In this document: positions 17,732 to 26,397 of the stretch, piece by piece | How the letters are laid out: every line of letters starts with the position of its first letter | Numbering within the stretch: position 1 is the first letter of the stretch | Translations under genes and position numbers: made by a program | The notes under the pieces: model-generated | Told to the model about the DNA's origin: nothing | The model's database searches: none | The model's input: only the letters and a program-made list of their open reading frames with translations | NCBI GenBank assembly: GCA_049115715.1 | Contig: JAGDZQ010000035.1 | Span: 138,364 to 202,363 of the forward strand | Direction of reading: 5' to 3' | Length of the DNA stretch: 64,000 nt | Source of the DNA: JAMZMI01 sp049115715 | GTDB taxonomy: Bacteria > Bacteroidota > Bacteroidia > Cytophagales > Cyclobacteriaceae

Positions 17732-19258
17732 ATGACAGACAAAATTCTAATCCTGGATTTCGGATCACAATATACCCAACTAATTGCGAGAAGAGTAAGA
17801 GAGTTGGATGTTTATTGTGAAATTCATCCTTATAATAAATTTCCATTACAAGATTCATCAGTAAAAGGCGTCATCCTTAGTGGAAGCCCATGTTCTGTAT
17901 TGCAAGATGAAGCTCCGGATGTTGACCTGGAATCATTTGGAGATTTACCCATTCTTGGAGTCTGCTATGGTGCCCAGCTGATCGCTCACAAGATGGGGGG
18001 TGTTGTCAGTCGCTCGGAGCACCGTGAATACGGCAGAGCCAAGTTGGATCATATCGATACCAGAATTGATTTGTTGAAAGAAATGAACTTCGGAAGTGAA
18101 GTTTGGATGTCTCATGGGGATACCATTACAAACCTGCCTGATAATTTTAAGCTGATAGCACATACAGAGAGCATTCCTGTAGCTGCTTTTCAGATAGAAG
18201 AAAAGCCTGTATACGGAATTCAATTTCATCCCGAGGTAACACATTCGATGGAAGGAAAAACCCTTCTTAGAAACTTCGTTGTACATATTTGTAAAGCAAA
18301 GCAAGATTGGACAGCAGATATCTTTGCTGAAAATACGATCAAGGAATTAAAAGAAAAGCTTGGTGACGACAAGGTGGTAATGGGCTTGTCCGGGGGCGTT
18401 GACTCTTCAGTTGCTGCTATCCTCATTCATCATGCGATAGGTAAAAATCTGTACTGCATTTTTGTTGACAATGGTCTTCTTCGTAAAAATGAATTCGAAC
18501 AAGTACTTCAATCCTATGAAGGACTTGGTCTAAACGTAAAAGGAGTAGACGCCAAATCAGAATTTTATGGAGCCTTGAAGGGGCTTACAGATCCAGAGGA
18601 AAAACGAAAAGCTATTGGCAAAACCTTCATAGAAATATTTGATCAAGAAGCGCAGAAAATTAAAGACGTCAAATGGCTAGGTCAGGGTACTATTTACCCT
18701 GATATAATTGAATCAGTGTCTGTAAACGGCCCCTCTGTTACTATCAAGTCACATCACAATGTCGGGGGACTTCCTGAAAAAATGAACCTCAAAGTAGTTG
18801 AACCGCTCAATACGCTCTTCAAGGATGGAGTTCGAAATGTAGGAAGGGCTCTTGAAATCCCTGACTTTATTTTGGGAAGACACCCATTTCCTGGTCCAGG
18901 TCTTGGAATTAGAATCCTTGGAGATATCACAGCTGAGAAAGTGAGAATTCTACAGGAGGTGGACGATATTTTTATTTCTTCACTAAAAGAGGGTGGACAT
19001 TACGACCAAGTTTGGCAGGCAGGAGCGATGCTACTTCCCGTTCAGTCCGTCGGTGTAATGGGAGATGAGCGCACCTATGAAAATGTTGTAGCACTTAGGG
19101 CTGTTTCCAGCCTTGATGGCATGACTGCTGACTGGTGTCATTTACCCTATGATTTTTTAGGCAAAGTTTCCAATAAGATTATCAATCGAGTGAAAGGGGT
19201 GAATCGAGTCGTTTACGATATTAGTTCTAAACCACCGGCAACCATAGAGTGGGAATAA
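17732..19258 (+). CDS. guaA: GMP synthase (glutamine-hydrolysing)
   Basis: A 508-residue cytoplasmic enzyme converting XMP, glutamine and ATP to GMP. The class I glutamine amidotransferase domain (residues 1-190) has Cys78 in GVCYGAQ, and His166 and Glu168 in QFHPE. The ATP-pyrophosphatase P-loop SGGVDSS is at 220-226. The C-terminal dimerisation domain carries RHPFPGPGLGIRILG and ends in the canonical SSKPPATIEWE. Length matches the family. The promoter leaves almost no leader. It is followed 38 bp later by the TPR/PBP-fold gene. Confidence 0.98.
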   Translation: MTDKILILDFGSQYTQLIARRVRELDVYCEIHPYNKFPLQDSSVKGVILSGSPCSVLQDEAPDVDLESFGDLPILGVCYGAQLIAHKMGGVVSRSEHREYGRAKLDHIDTRIDLLKEMNFGSEVWMSHGDTITNLPDNFKLIAHTESIPVAAFQIEEKPVYGIQFHPEVTHSMEGKTLLRNFVVHICKAKQDWTADIFAENTIKELKEKLGDDKVVMGLSGGVDSSVAAILIHHAIGKNLYCIFVDNGLLRKNEFEQVLQSYEGLGLNVKGVDAKSEFYGALKGLTDPEEKRKAIGKTFIEIFDQEAQKIKDVKWLGQGTIYPDIIESVSVNGPSVTIKSHHNVGGLPEKMNLKVVEPLNTLFKDGVRNVGRALEIPDFILGRHPFPGPGLGIRILGDITAEKVRILQEVDDIFISSLKEGGHYDQVWQAGAMLLPVQSVGVMGDERTYENVVALRAVSSLDGMTADWCHLPYDFLGKVSNKIINRVKGVNRVVYDISSKPPATIEWE

Positions 19259-19296
19259 TTTGGCTAAATTGAATGTTTATCTAACCTAACCAGATT

Positions 19297-21180
19297 TTGA
19301 GAAGTTTATTCATCACCTTATGCTTGATTACAATCCCACTATTCATGTGGGGACAGGGATCGCAAGCCGAGTATTTAGAAGCAAAGAGATTATTTAACGA
19401 CGGGAAGTATACAAGTGCCAAAGGAGCTTTTGGTGCTTTGACCGAGGATCCGAATTTTGGAACTTATTCCTCTTTCTATTTTGCTCTAAGTGCATATTAC
19501 CAAGGGGACGTGAAGCTTGCTTCAGATATGTGGAATCAGATTCTATCGAAAAGCCCAAAATGGAAGGGCAAGTCTGAGGTTTTGTTCTGGCTGGCTTATA
19601 CAAATCTTGAGGCAGGAGATTTGAACAAAGGAATCTCTCATGCTGAGAGTTTAAGTAAAGTTTTGGGGTCGGAAGACGTAGAACAAAATTTGTACGAAAA
19701 CTTATTAGGCAAGTCCTCTATTGATAAAATAGAGGAGGCCTACTCTGCCAATACCTCCAATCGAAATCTTGCTTACATCTACACTAAGAAGCTACTTCAG
19801 GAACCATACGAGACAAGAAACTTTGGATTGATTAATCAATTGAGAAAAAAGTGGGATTTTGAAAAAAATCAACTTTCGTTGGATGACCTTCCTGATTTGA
19901 AAAAGGATTCTTATCGAGTGGGAGTTGTGCTTCCCTTCATGTACGATGAGGAAAAGCCAGAATGGGTAATACAAAACAAGGTGGTAATGGATCTGTATCA
20001 GGGCATGCAGCTCGCGGCTCAAGATTTGGATTCATTGGGCATCAAGCTTGAGCTTTTTCCTGTGGATACGAAAAGAAGCAAGGAGCAGACGACCGAGACG
20101 TTGGAGCAACTGCCGGATTCATTTCTCGATTTAATAGTTGGGCCTCTGTACGCAGAACCAATCAATGCAGCCAAACAGTTTTCTTTTGAGAATAAAGTAA
20201 ACATGATCAATCCTGTATCGAGCAATCAGGAAGTGATAGCAGACAATCCGTATGCCTTTCTATTTAAACCTACCTATGAGACGATGGCAAAGGCGCTCGC
20301 TAAAAAAACAATAAGTGAAGTATCGAACAAGAATGCGATGATCTTCTACGAGAACAATACTAAAGACTCACTTTTTGCAGCTACCTATAAAAAGGAAATC
20401 GAAGAAGCAGGTTTCAATGTGGTTTGGTACAAAGAATTGACGAAGGAGAATGCTAAAAATGTATTGGATACACTCATCGATTCGTATTTAGTCTATTATA
20501 CAAAGGCAGAGGCTGATTCTATCAACGAACTATCGCAGCGATATGTGAAAGAGCGACGAGTGAGAAAGGATGAGCTGAAGAGAATCCAAAGATTCAAAGA
20601 TGGAAAAGCTGAATGGGACAGCCTTTTTCATATGCCTATTACCATTCGAGAAGAAGACCAAAAAGAAGTTACATACTACGAAAAACTGCTTAATATGGAG
20701 GCGGATTCTCTTGGACACGTTTTGGGTGCTACAAGAAAGAACTTCATGGCGAATAACCTCATTAGTGCAGTTGAAACTTTTGGAGACAGCACACTTTTAC
20801 TTGGGTATGGAGAATGGCTGGATTTTACAATGATAGCTTACAATCAGCTGCAGAGAATAAACGTCACGATGGTAGATCCAGATTTTACAGACATATATGA
20901 TCCATCTTATGATTTAATGGAAAGCCGTTTCTTACAGGAATTTTCAACACTGCCTTCTAAGTATCATTTGCTTGGTTATGAGTTGATTATGTCATCTGGG
21001 AAGTTGATGGACAGCTATGGAGTCTACTTTCAGAAAGAGTTGAGAAAAGGAAGCTATTTCGAAGGAGAAATATGTGAAGGGTTGAAATATGGTTCTCAAA
21101 ACGATAACCAAATTGTTCCTATAATCAGATTTGAGGATGCACAACTCAAAGTTGTGAATAAAGAATTTTATGAAGATTGA
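19297..21180 (+). CDS. Exported TPR plus periplasmic-binding-fold protein, LpoA-like architecture
   Basis: A 627-residue protein using a TTG start at 19297 (no usable ATG upstream in frame), with a signal peptide MRSLFITLCLITIPLFMWGQ. Residues about 20-150 form TPR-like helices (EYLEAKRLFNDGKYTSAKGAF). From about residue 205, YRVGVVLPFMY begins a type I periplasmic-binding fold running to about 600 (LDLIVGPLYAEPINAAKQFS, INPVSSNQEVIADNPYAFLFKPTY). This order, TPR then PBP-like, is that of LpoA, the activator of PBP1A in Proteobacteria; a receptor role for a nutrient transporter is less likely as no ABC genes are near. There is no lipobox. It overlaps hemL by 11 bp. Confidence 0.75.
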   Translation: MRSLFITLCLITIPLFMWGQGSQAEYLEAKRLFNDGKYTSAKGAFGALTEDPNFGTYSSFYFALSAYYQGDVKLASDMWNQILSKSPKWKGKSEVLFWLAYTNLEAGDLNKGISHAESLSKVLGSEDVEQNLYENLLGKSSIDKIEEAYSANTSNRNLAYIYTKKLLQEPYETRNFGLINQLRKKWDFEKNQLSLDDLPDLKKDSYRVGVVLPFMYDEEKPEWVIQNKVVMDLYQGMQLAAQDLDSLGIKLELFPVDTKRSKEQTTETLEQLPDSFLDLIVGPLYAEPINAAKQFSFENKVNMINPVSSNQEVIADNPYAFLFKPTYETMAKALAKKTISEVSNKNAMIFYENNTKDSLFAATYKKEIEEAGFNVVWYKELTKENAKNVLDTLIDSYLVYYTKAEADSINELSQRYVKERRVRKDELKRIQRFKDGKAEWDSLFHMPITIREEDQKEVTYYEKLLNMEADSLGHVLGATRKNFMANNLISAVETFGDSTLLLGYGEWLDFTMIAYNQLQRINVTMVDPDFTDIYDPSYDLMESRFLQEFSTLPSKYHLLGYELIMSSGKLMDSYGVYFQKELRKGSYFEGEICEGLKYGSQNDNQIVPIIRFEDAQLKVVNKEFYED

Positions 21181-22456
21181 CAGTAGTAAGGCGCTTTTTG
21201 ATAAGGCGAAAAATTTTATACCTGGAGGAGTTAATTCTCCGGTTAGGGCTTTTAAAGCAGTAGGAGGGGATCCGATTTTTTTTAAATCAGCGAAAGGAGC
21301 TTACATGATAGATGAGGACGATAACTCATTTGTCGACATGATCAACTCATGGGGGCCGATGGTGCTTGGACATGCTCATCCTGATGTTGAAAAAGCGATT
21401 ATCGATGCTGTCAAAAATTCCCCATCATTTGGGGCTCCCGGAGAGAGAGAAGTGGAAATTGCTGAGTTGATTGCTCAGATGGTACCTTCCATCGAGAAGG
21501 TGCGAATGGTCAATTCGGGAACAGAAGCAACCATGTCAGCCATTCGAGTTGCACGAGGATATACCGGAAGAGATAAGTTTATCAAGTTTGAAGGTTGTTA
21601 CCATGGACATGGAGATTCGTTCCTGATAGCTGCTGGAAGTGGTGCGGTTACGATGGGTTCACCTGATAGCCCTGGCGTAACGGAAGGTACAGCAAAGGAT
21701 ACACTGCTTGCTTTATACAACGATTTGGACTCTGTTGCCAAGCTTGTGGAAGCGAATAAAAATGAGATAGCAGCCATTATCATAGAGCCTGTAGCCGGCA
21801 ATATGGGGTGTGTGCTTCCGAAGGAAGGCTTCCTTGAAGGCTTGAGAGAAATCTGCGATGCAGAAGGCATTGTATTGATCTTCGATGAAGTCATGACTGG
21901 ATTTAGATTATCAAAAGGTGGTGCTCAAGAACTGTTAGGAGTAACTCCAGACTTGACCACTTTAGGGAAAATCATAGGAGGAGGAATGCCTGTTGGCGCC
22001 TATGGAGGAAAAGAAGAAATTATGGATTTTGTTTCCCCCCAAGGGCCTGTTTATCAAGCTGGAACCCTATCGGGAAATCCTGTTGCTATGGCCGCAGGGC
22101 TTGCGATACTCAAGACATTGAATACTAATCCTGATATTTATGCTAACCTCGAGAAAACTTCTAATAGACTTGTTGAAGGTTACAAGCAATCGATTTCAAA
22201 ACTGGGGTTGAATTTTTCTATCAATCAGATAGGAAGCATGTACAGCATATTCTTTTCGGATCAGTCTGTAGTTGATTTCGAATCAGCCAAGAAATGCGAC
22301 ACACAGCTTTTTGGAAAGTACTTTAGGAATATGCTTAATCGAGGAATTTATATCGCACCTTCACAATTTGAAACACTATTTGTTTCCAATGCAATAGGCG
22401 ATGTTGAGGTTGAGAAAATCTTATCAGCAAATCACGAAAGTTTAAGCGAACTATAA
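21170..22456 (+). CDS. hemL: Glutamate-1-semialdehyde 2,1-aminomutase
   Basis: A 428-residue PLP enzyme converting glutamate-1-semialdehyde to 5-aminolevulinate, the C5 route into haem. The diagnostic sequence is complete: FIPGGVNSPVRAF at the N-terminus, NSGTEATMSAIRVARGYTGR, the cofactor pocket IFDEVMTGFR, and the PLP lysine Lys267 in LGKIIGGGMPVGAYGG. Length equals that of bacterial HemL. The start overlaps the upstream gene by 11 bp, indicating one transcript with it. Confidence 0.97.
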   Translation: MKIDSSKALFDKAKNFIPGGVNSPVRAFKAVGGDPIFFKSAKGAYMIDEDDNSFVDMINSWGPMVLGHAHPDVEKAIIDAVKNSPSFGAPGEREVEIAELIAQMVPSIEKVRMVNSGTEATMSAIRVARGYTGRDKFIKFEGCYHGHGDSFLIAAGSGAVTMGSPDSPGVTEGTAKDTLLALYNDLDSVAKLVEANKNEIAAIIIEPVAGNMGCVLPKEGFLEGLREICDAEGIVLIFDEVMTGFRLSKGGAQELLGVTPDLTTLGKIIGGGMPVGAYGGKEEIMDFVSPQGPVYQAGTLSGNPVAMAAGLAILKTLNTNPDIYANLEKTSNRLVEGYKQSISKLGLNFSINQIGSMYSIFFSDQSVVDFESAKKCDTQLFGKYFRNMLNRGIYIAPSQFETLFVSNAIGDVEVEKILSANHESLSEL

Positions 22457-22468
22457 TCTCACAATGCT

Positions 22469-22696
22469 ATGAAAAAACTAATTCTAATTTGCTACATTTT
22501 TTCGATAATGAGCTTCACAGCACTGGCGATTCAGGAAGATCAGACTCCTAAAGCTGATGCAACGGAAGCCACAACTACAGAAGACCAAGAGCCACCAGCG
22601 TCATCTAAGATTAAACTTGTGGCACTCACGGCTGTTGGTATCGTGTTTCTTGGACTTGCGTTTCGGAATAGCAAGTTTGGAAGGAAGAAGCGATGA
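22469..22696 (+). CDS. Small single-pass membrane protein, unknown
   Basis: A 75-residue protein: signal-like N-terminus MKKLILICYIFSIMSFTALA, a short Glu/Thr/Pro-rich linker, a transmembrane helix VALTAVGIVFLGLAF at about residues 50-65, and a basic tail FGRKKR. It lies 12 bp after hemL on the same strand, so is probably co-transcribed. No family was recognised; the clear export/TM layout and the spacing are the reasons for believing it. Confidence 0.6.
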   Translation: MKKLILICYIFSIMSFTALAIQEDQTPKADATEATTTEDQEPPASSKIKLVALTAVGIVFLGLAFRNSKFGRKKR

Positions 22697-22776
22697 TCTT
22701 GATCTGAAGATTTAAACTTCTTTCAAAACAAGATTGGAAAGGCATTTTAAGTCCGCAATACACCAGCATTAGTCTG

Positions 22777-22992
22777 CTAAGCCTCAATGATGATTTTATC
22801 ATCTCCCATAATCACTTCATCCCCAGTTCGGAGTTTTTTTCTAATCTGGGTTTCCACTTGATCATTGACTTTTATATCACCATCAGTGATCGTGAGTTTA
22901 GCCTCGCCTCCAGTTCCTGCCCAGCCAACGTTTTTGAGGAGTTTGTTTAGCTCAATAAACGCTTCGCCTTCTCTTAGTTTGAATTTTTCCAT
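22777..22992 (-). CDS. Small S4-domain RNA-binding protein
   Basis: A 71-residue single-domain protein of the YaaA/YbcJ S4 group: EAFIELNKLLKNVGWAGTGGEAKLTI, then DIKVNDQVETQIRKKLRTGDEV. The S4 fold binds structured RNA, usually rRNA or tRNA. A TTG at 23007 would add five residues, but the ATG at 22992 (MEKFKLREGE) matches the family's start. It stands alone on the minus strand and converges on the hemL transcript. Confidence 0.85.
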   Translation of the reverse strand: MEKFKLREGEAFIELNKLLKNVGWAGTGGEAKLTITDGDIKVNDQVETQIRKKLRTGDEVIMGDDKIIIEA

Positions 22993-23169
22993 AGTCTTAT
23001 TCGGCAAACTTAGTGAAGTAAACCAATCTTCCTCAGCTCAAAGGCTTGCTGCAGATAAGTAGGCCACATTTTGAAAGTTAATTCGAAGCTGATCCTTTGA
23101 TTTTCTGATGTAGAATTTCCTCCTTAGAGAAAATGATAATGCAGCCATTCTGATATTTGAGCTATGTTC

Positions 23170-23212
23170 TTGTTGTGTCACCCTGAGCTTTTAGAAGGGC
23201 AACACAAGGCCA
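23170..23212. repeat. Short imperfect palindrome of the CACCCTGAGC type
   Basis: The sequence around 23174-23208 (ttgtgtcaccctgagc ... gggcaacacaa) folds into a stem with an internal two-base mismatch. Its TCACCCTGAGC core resembles extragenic palindromes common in Bacteroidota genomes. It lies between the S4 gene and the 61-residue protein gene. Confidence 0.45.
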
Positions 23213-23215
23213 GTG

Positions 23216-23401
23216 TTACTCAATCTCCTTTAGTTCTTGCTCTTCGTCTTCCTCGTCTTTTATTTTCACCTGTTCGATTTTCACTTCATTGTTCATATAC
23301 TTTTCTCTGGCATTGAAGGGGATGGGAGCGACACCAAATGAGGCCATTAAGATTAATAGCACAAGGCCAATTAGTCTCATAATTCTTTTGAATCTTTTCA
23401 T
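23216..23401 (-). CDS. Small single-pass membrane protein with acidic tail, unknown
   Basis: A 61-residue protein with basic start MKRFKRIMR, a hydrophobic helix LIGLVLLILMASFGVAPIPF (about residues 10-28) and a highly charged Glu/Lys tail ending EDEEQELKEIE. The layout fits a membrane-anchored small protein with a soluble acidic tail. A second ATG at 23380 is possible. No family was recognised. It is the next gene after the interrupted secreted-protein gene on the same strand. Confidence 0.55.
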   Translation of the reverse strand: MKRFKRIMRLIGLVLLILMASFGVAPIPFNAREKYMNNEVKIEQVKIKDEEDEEQELKEIE

Positions 23402-23517
23402 TAGAAGAGTTAATAAGTGTGGAGTCTTCGAAGGACACGGAAGCTGTTAGCCTGTAAGTACTCCTGAGACATAATTTAAGAAATGAGCCATTGTTGAATG
23501 GCTAGGAGTGGAGTAGC

Positions 23518-23874
23518 TTAGCCCCTGAAAAGATTCGGTATTTCACTTTCAGTACCCTGAGAATTTGCGAGGTACAGTTGAAACTGAAGATTTGGTTTCA
23601 AGATCAAAAAGCAAGCTTTCTGGTTTCGAATATTGACTTTGATCACTCTGTCTTCTTGGATCAAAATGCTTTTGGTAGCTAAGACTGTGAGCGACTTTTT
23701 TTGGTAGACCTTGCTTTTATAGTGAGTGAGAGGAGAGGTTTTCTTTGTATCTGACTCTGTTTTGGAAACAAGCTCTATGCTATCATTTTGAGCGACGCTC
23801 TCATTATGAGGAGAAGTAAAACCAGTAAACTAGAAAAACCCAATCAATAGCAAAGCAATGAGCAAACATCGCAT
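23518..23874 (-). pseudogene. Secreted small protein gene interrupted by one in-frame TAG
   Basis: From the ATG at 23874 the frame reads MRCLLIALLLIGFF, then TAG at 23832-23830, then 103 further sense codons to a TAA at 23520-23518. Without the TAG this would be a 118-residue exported protein: the hydrophobic signal runs across the stop (GFF-stop-FTGFTS) and a Lys/Ser/Thr-rich mature part follows (SPHNESVAQNDSIELV, later KACFLILKPNLQFQLYLANS). No ATG lies in the downstream part, so internal restart is unlikely. It may be a recent pseudogene, a sequencing error or a recoded stop. The product was not recognised. Confidence 0.6.
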
Positions 23875-23931
23875 AGACTTGATGGGTGTTCTTTTATGAC
23901 TAATAATTCTAACGTAAAATCACGATTTTTA

Positions 23932-25173
23932 TTATTTACAAAACTCATTCAGCTTTTCTTGGGCGTCTTCGAATCCAAGTTCTAATGCTTTTTTCCAATT
24001 ATCGCATGCTTCTTTTATTTCACCTCTTTTTTGGTGAATAATGCCTTTATTGTAATAGGTTCTGTCGTAGTTAGAATCTAACTCATAGGCCTTTATATTA
24101 TCTTTTTCGGCGTTTTCTAATTCATTGAGCTTGATATAGGAAAATGCCCGATGTGCCCTTGATTTTTTATTATTGCTATTTAAGTTAATAGAGCGGGTTA
24201 AGTCTTTTAGTGCTAGATTATACTTACCTGTCATATTATATGCATACCCTCTATTGATCCATGCACTTTCTGAAAATTCGTCTATTTCGATGATTTGACT
24301 GCTGTATTTTATTGAATCCTTATAATTTTTAAGCATGTTATGAGCAAAAGCCAAGTGAAGTGCTATGTCTGCATTTCCAGGATCTAAGTTTATTGCTTCT
24401 GATAATGAAAAGATTGCTTGTTTGTATTTTCCAGCAGTATTTTCTAATTGTCCTTTCCAAAACCAATCTTCAGCTGAGTACTCTTTTTCTTTTTTTGACT
24501 GTTCGAGTGCTTCTTTAAATTCCTCAAGTGTTTCCGATTGTTCTGGACTTAATGAATCTTGACGGTTTATGTCTACTGATCTGCGGGTTTTTTCTAAGAT
24601 TATTAGATACTCTTCATCGTACTCTTTTTTTGATTTTCTTATTTCTACTAGCCCTTTCTCAGCTGCAGTTTTTACTTTGTCAACATGCGGAGCAAGCTTT
24701 TCTTGAAGCTCTTTTGATATTGATTCTATGGCACCTTCTCCCTTTTGTAGGACTAAGTTTTTGACAAAATCTTCTGTGAGAATATCACCAACTTTCTGAG
24801 AAGTCAGCTCTTTTACTTTTTCATCAGCGGTGCTTTCAATTTTCTCATTCACAAGGGTGTCAATCTTTTTTCTTCCTAAGTAGTTCAGTATAAATCCAAT
24901 GATACTGATAAGGCCAATCAGTACTGCAGAATAGATATAGATGCGACCTTCCAAACTATTGTATTGTAGCTGATATATTTCAAGTTGCTTATCGCCATTC
25001 GTCTCAAATGACTTTTTGGTTTCCTCTAGTTTAGTTTCTAAATCTTTGATTTGATCTTTTAGTAGAATAATCTCTAACTGTTCTTTTGTGAAGGATTCTT
25101 CTTTTAGATTCTGACCGATCGAGTAGAGTGATGTAAGTAATAGTAGGAAAAAAGCGATTGATTTATGCGGCAT
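23932..25173 (-). CDS. Membrane-anchored coiled-coil TPR protein
   Basis: A 413-residue protein with a signal peptide (MPHKSIAFFLLLLTSLYSIGQ) and a coiled coil (about 28-70, QLEIILLKDQIKDLETKLEETKK). A transmembrane helix follows at about 78-95 (IYSAVLIGLISIIGFILNYL), then a long charged helical segment (about 100-225). At least five TPR units lie in the C-terminal half, such as AIFSLSEAINLDPGNADIALHL. The end ACDNWKKALELGFEDAQEKL is a common last TPR in Bacteroidota. It probably acts as an envelope scaffold; no enzymatic motif. A strong dyad lies upstream at 25240. Confidence 0.75.
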   Translation of the reverse strand: MPHKSIAFFLLLLTSLYSIGQNLKEESFTKEQLEIILLKDQIKDLETKLEETKKSFETNGDKQLEIYQLQYNSLEGRIYIYSAVLIGLISIIGFILNYLGRKKIDTLVNEKIESTADEKVKELTSQKVGDILTEDFVKNLVLQKGEGAIESISKELQEKLAPHVDKVKTAAEKGLVEIRKSKKEYDEEYLIILEKTRRSVDINRQDSLSPEQSETLEEFKEALEQSKKEKEYSAEDWFWKGQLENTAGKYKQAIFSLSEAINLDPGNADIALHLAFAHNMLKNYKDSIKYSSQIIEIDEFSESAWINRGYAYNMTGKYNLALKDLTRSINLNSNNKKSRAHRAFSYIKLNELENAEKDNIKAYELDSNYDRTYYNKGIIHQKRGEIKEACDNWKKALELGFEDAQEKLNEFCK

Positions 25174-25239
25174 ACGCGAAAAACTTTAAAGAAAGTTAAA
25201 ACGTTTTTCGTAAATAAATATATTCAGTCTTGATAGAGA

Positions 25240-25273
25240 TGTTTATTCAAACTCTTCGAAGTATGAATAAACA
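25240..25273. repeat. 10-bp perfect inverted repeat upstream of the coiled-coil TPR gene
   Basis: TGTTTATTCA (25240-25249) and TGAATAAACA (25264-25273) are exact inverted copies around a 14-nt loop that itself contains the palindrome CTTCGAAG. It lies 67 bp ahead of the TPR gene start and after the agmatine deiminase gene. It lacks a T-run on either side, so operator or RNA-processing roles are as likely as termination. Confidence 0.55.
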
Positions 25274-25353
25274 AATTGTCACGACATATTTTGATATGGT
25301 AATAAGCACTTATTGGGAAATATGAACCAGTTGCTACTTCCAGTATGAATCTA

Positions 25354-26397
25354 TCAAAGACTAGGTTCCTGCTGGCTCAAACAATGAAAGCTGCCTAGTC
25401 CCCAGACAATATCTGTTGAGTCTATTTCGATAACTTTTCTATCCGAGAAAAGGCTCTGAAGAATCTCTAAGGCAATAGGGTCGTTTTTAGTATCTCTATA
25501 GGTCGGAACTACTACACACTCATTGGCAATATAGAAGTTAGCGTATGAAGCCGGAAGTCGTTGATCTTGATAGATCACCGGCTTAGGCATAGGCAGTTCT
25601 ACTACATTGAGCGGACTACCATCTGGCATTCTGAAAGATTTCAATTTCTCAAGATTTTCTTGAAGAGTTTTGTGGTTTTCATCCGCTTCATTGCTTTCCA
25701 CCAGCGTAATCACTGTGTCGGTATTAACAAAGCGCGTAATATCATCGATGTGCCCATCAGTATCATCCCCGACTATCCCATCTCCAAGCCACCAAACCTC
25801 TTTAGCCCCGTAGAAGTCCTTCAGGTATTGCTCGATTTGAGCTTGACTTAGGTGTGGGTTTCTGTTAGGATTAAGGAGGCACGAAGTAGTTGTTAAGACA
25901 ATTCCTTCACCGTTGAAGTCCACAGACCCACCTTCCATTACAATATCCGGATGAAAGATTTTCAAATCAAGTTCTTTTGCAATCAAGCTTGGAATCTGGT
26001 TGTCCAAATCAAAAGGAGGATATTTCTCGCCCCAAGCATTGTAACCCCAATCTACAATCGCTTTTTCCCTTTCATTGATCACAAAAGCTGGCCCGTGATC
26101 TCTGCACCATCCATCGTTGGTGGGATGATGATAAAAGGAAATTTTACTCAAATCTGCCCCTGCCTCAGATAAGTATCTCCTTGCTTCGCCCTCCATTTTC
26201 TCGTTTGCCACGTTGATGCAGACTCGCTCACCTTTGGCTACTTCCCTTATGAATTCGCAGTACGGTAGGTAGATCGATTTTATTTTCCCCGGCCAGGACT
26301 CCTTATTATGAGGCCAACTCAGCCAAGTCGCCCTATGAGGATGCCACTCCGCAGGAAACTGAAAACCGAAAGAGCGTGGGGTCACTTTTTGCTTCAT
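25354..26397 (-). CDS. aguA: Agmatine deiminase
   Basis: A 347-residue guanidino-group-modifying enzyme hydrolysing agmatine to N-carbamoylputrescine and ammonia. The family landmarks are present in order: FPAEWHPHRATWLSWPHN, GWCRDHGPAF, IVMEGGSVDFNGEG, GDDTDGHIDDITRF, and the nucleophile near the end, Cys339, in GLGSFHCLSQQEP. The gene for the next enzyme of the pathway, N-carbamoylputrescine amidase, overlaps it by 4 bp, which supports agmatine over peptidylarginine as substrate. Confidence 0.92.
   Translation of the reverse strand: MKQKVTPRSFGFQFPAEWHPHRATWLSWPHNKESWPGKIKSIYLPYCEFIREVAKGERVCINVANEKMEGEARRYLSEAGADLSKISFYHHPTNDGWCRDHGPAFVINEREKAIVDWGYNAWGEKYPPFDLDNQIPSLIAKELDLKIFHPDIVMEGGSVDFNGEGIVLTTTSCLLNPNRNPHLSQAQIEQYLKDFYGAKEVWWLGDGIVGDDTDGHIDDITRFVNTDTVITLVESNEADENHKTLQENLEKLKSFRMPDGSPLNVVELPMPKPVIYQDQRLPASYANFYIANECVVVPTYRDTKNDPIALEILQSLFSDRKVIEIDSTDIVWGLGSFHCLSQQEPSL

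Noticed and set aside
15006..17858. Extended start of the MGH1-like gene
   Set aside because: Use of the far upstream codon would overlap guaA and remove the promoter; the ATG at 17633 fits the family start.
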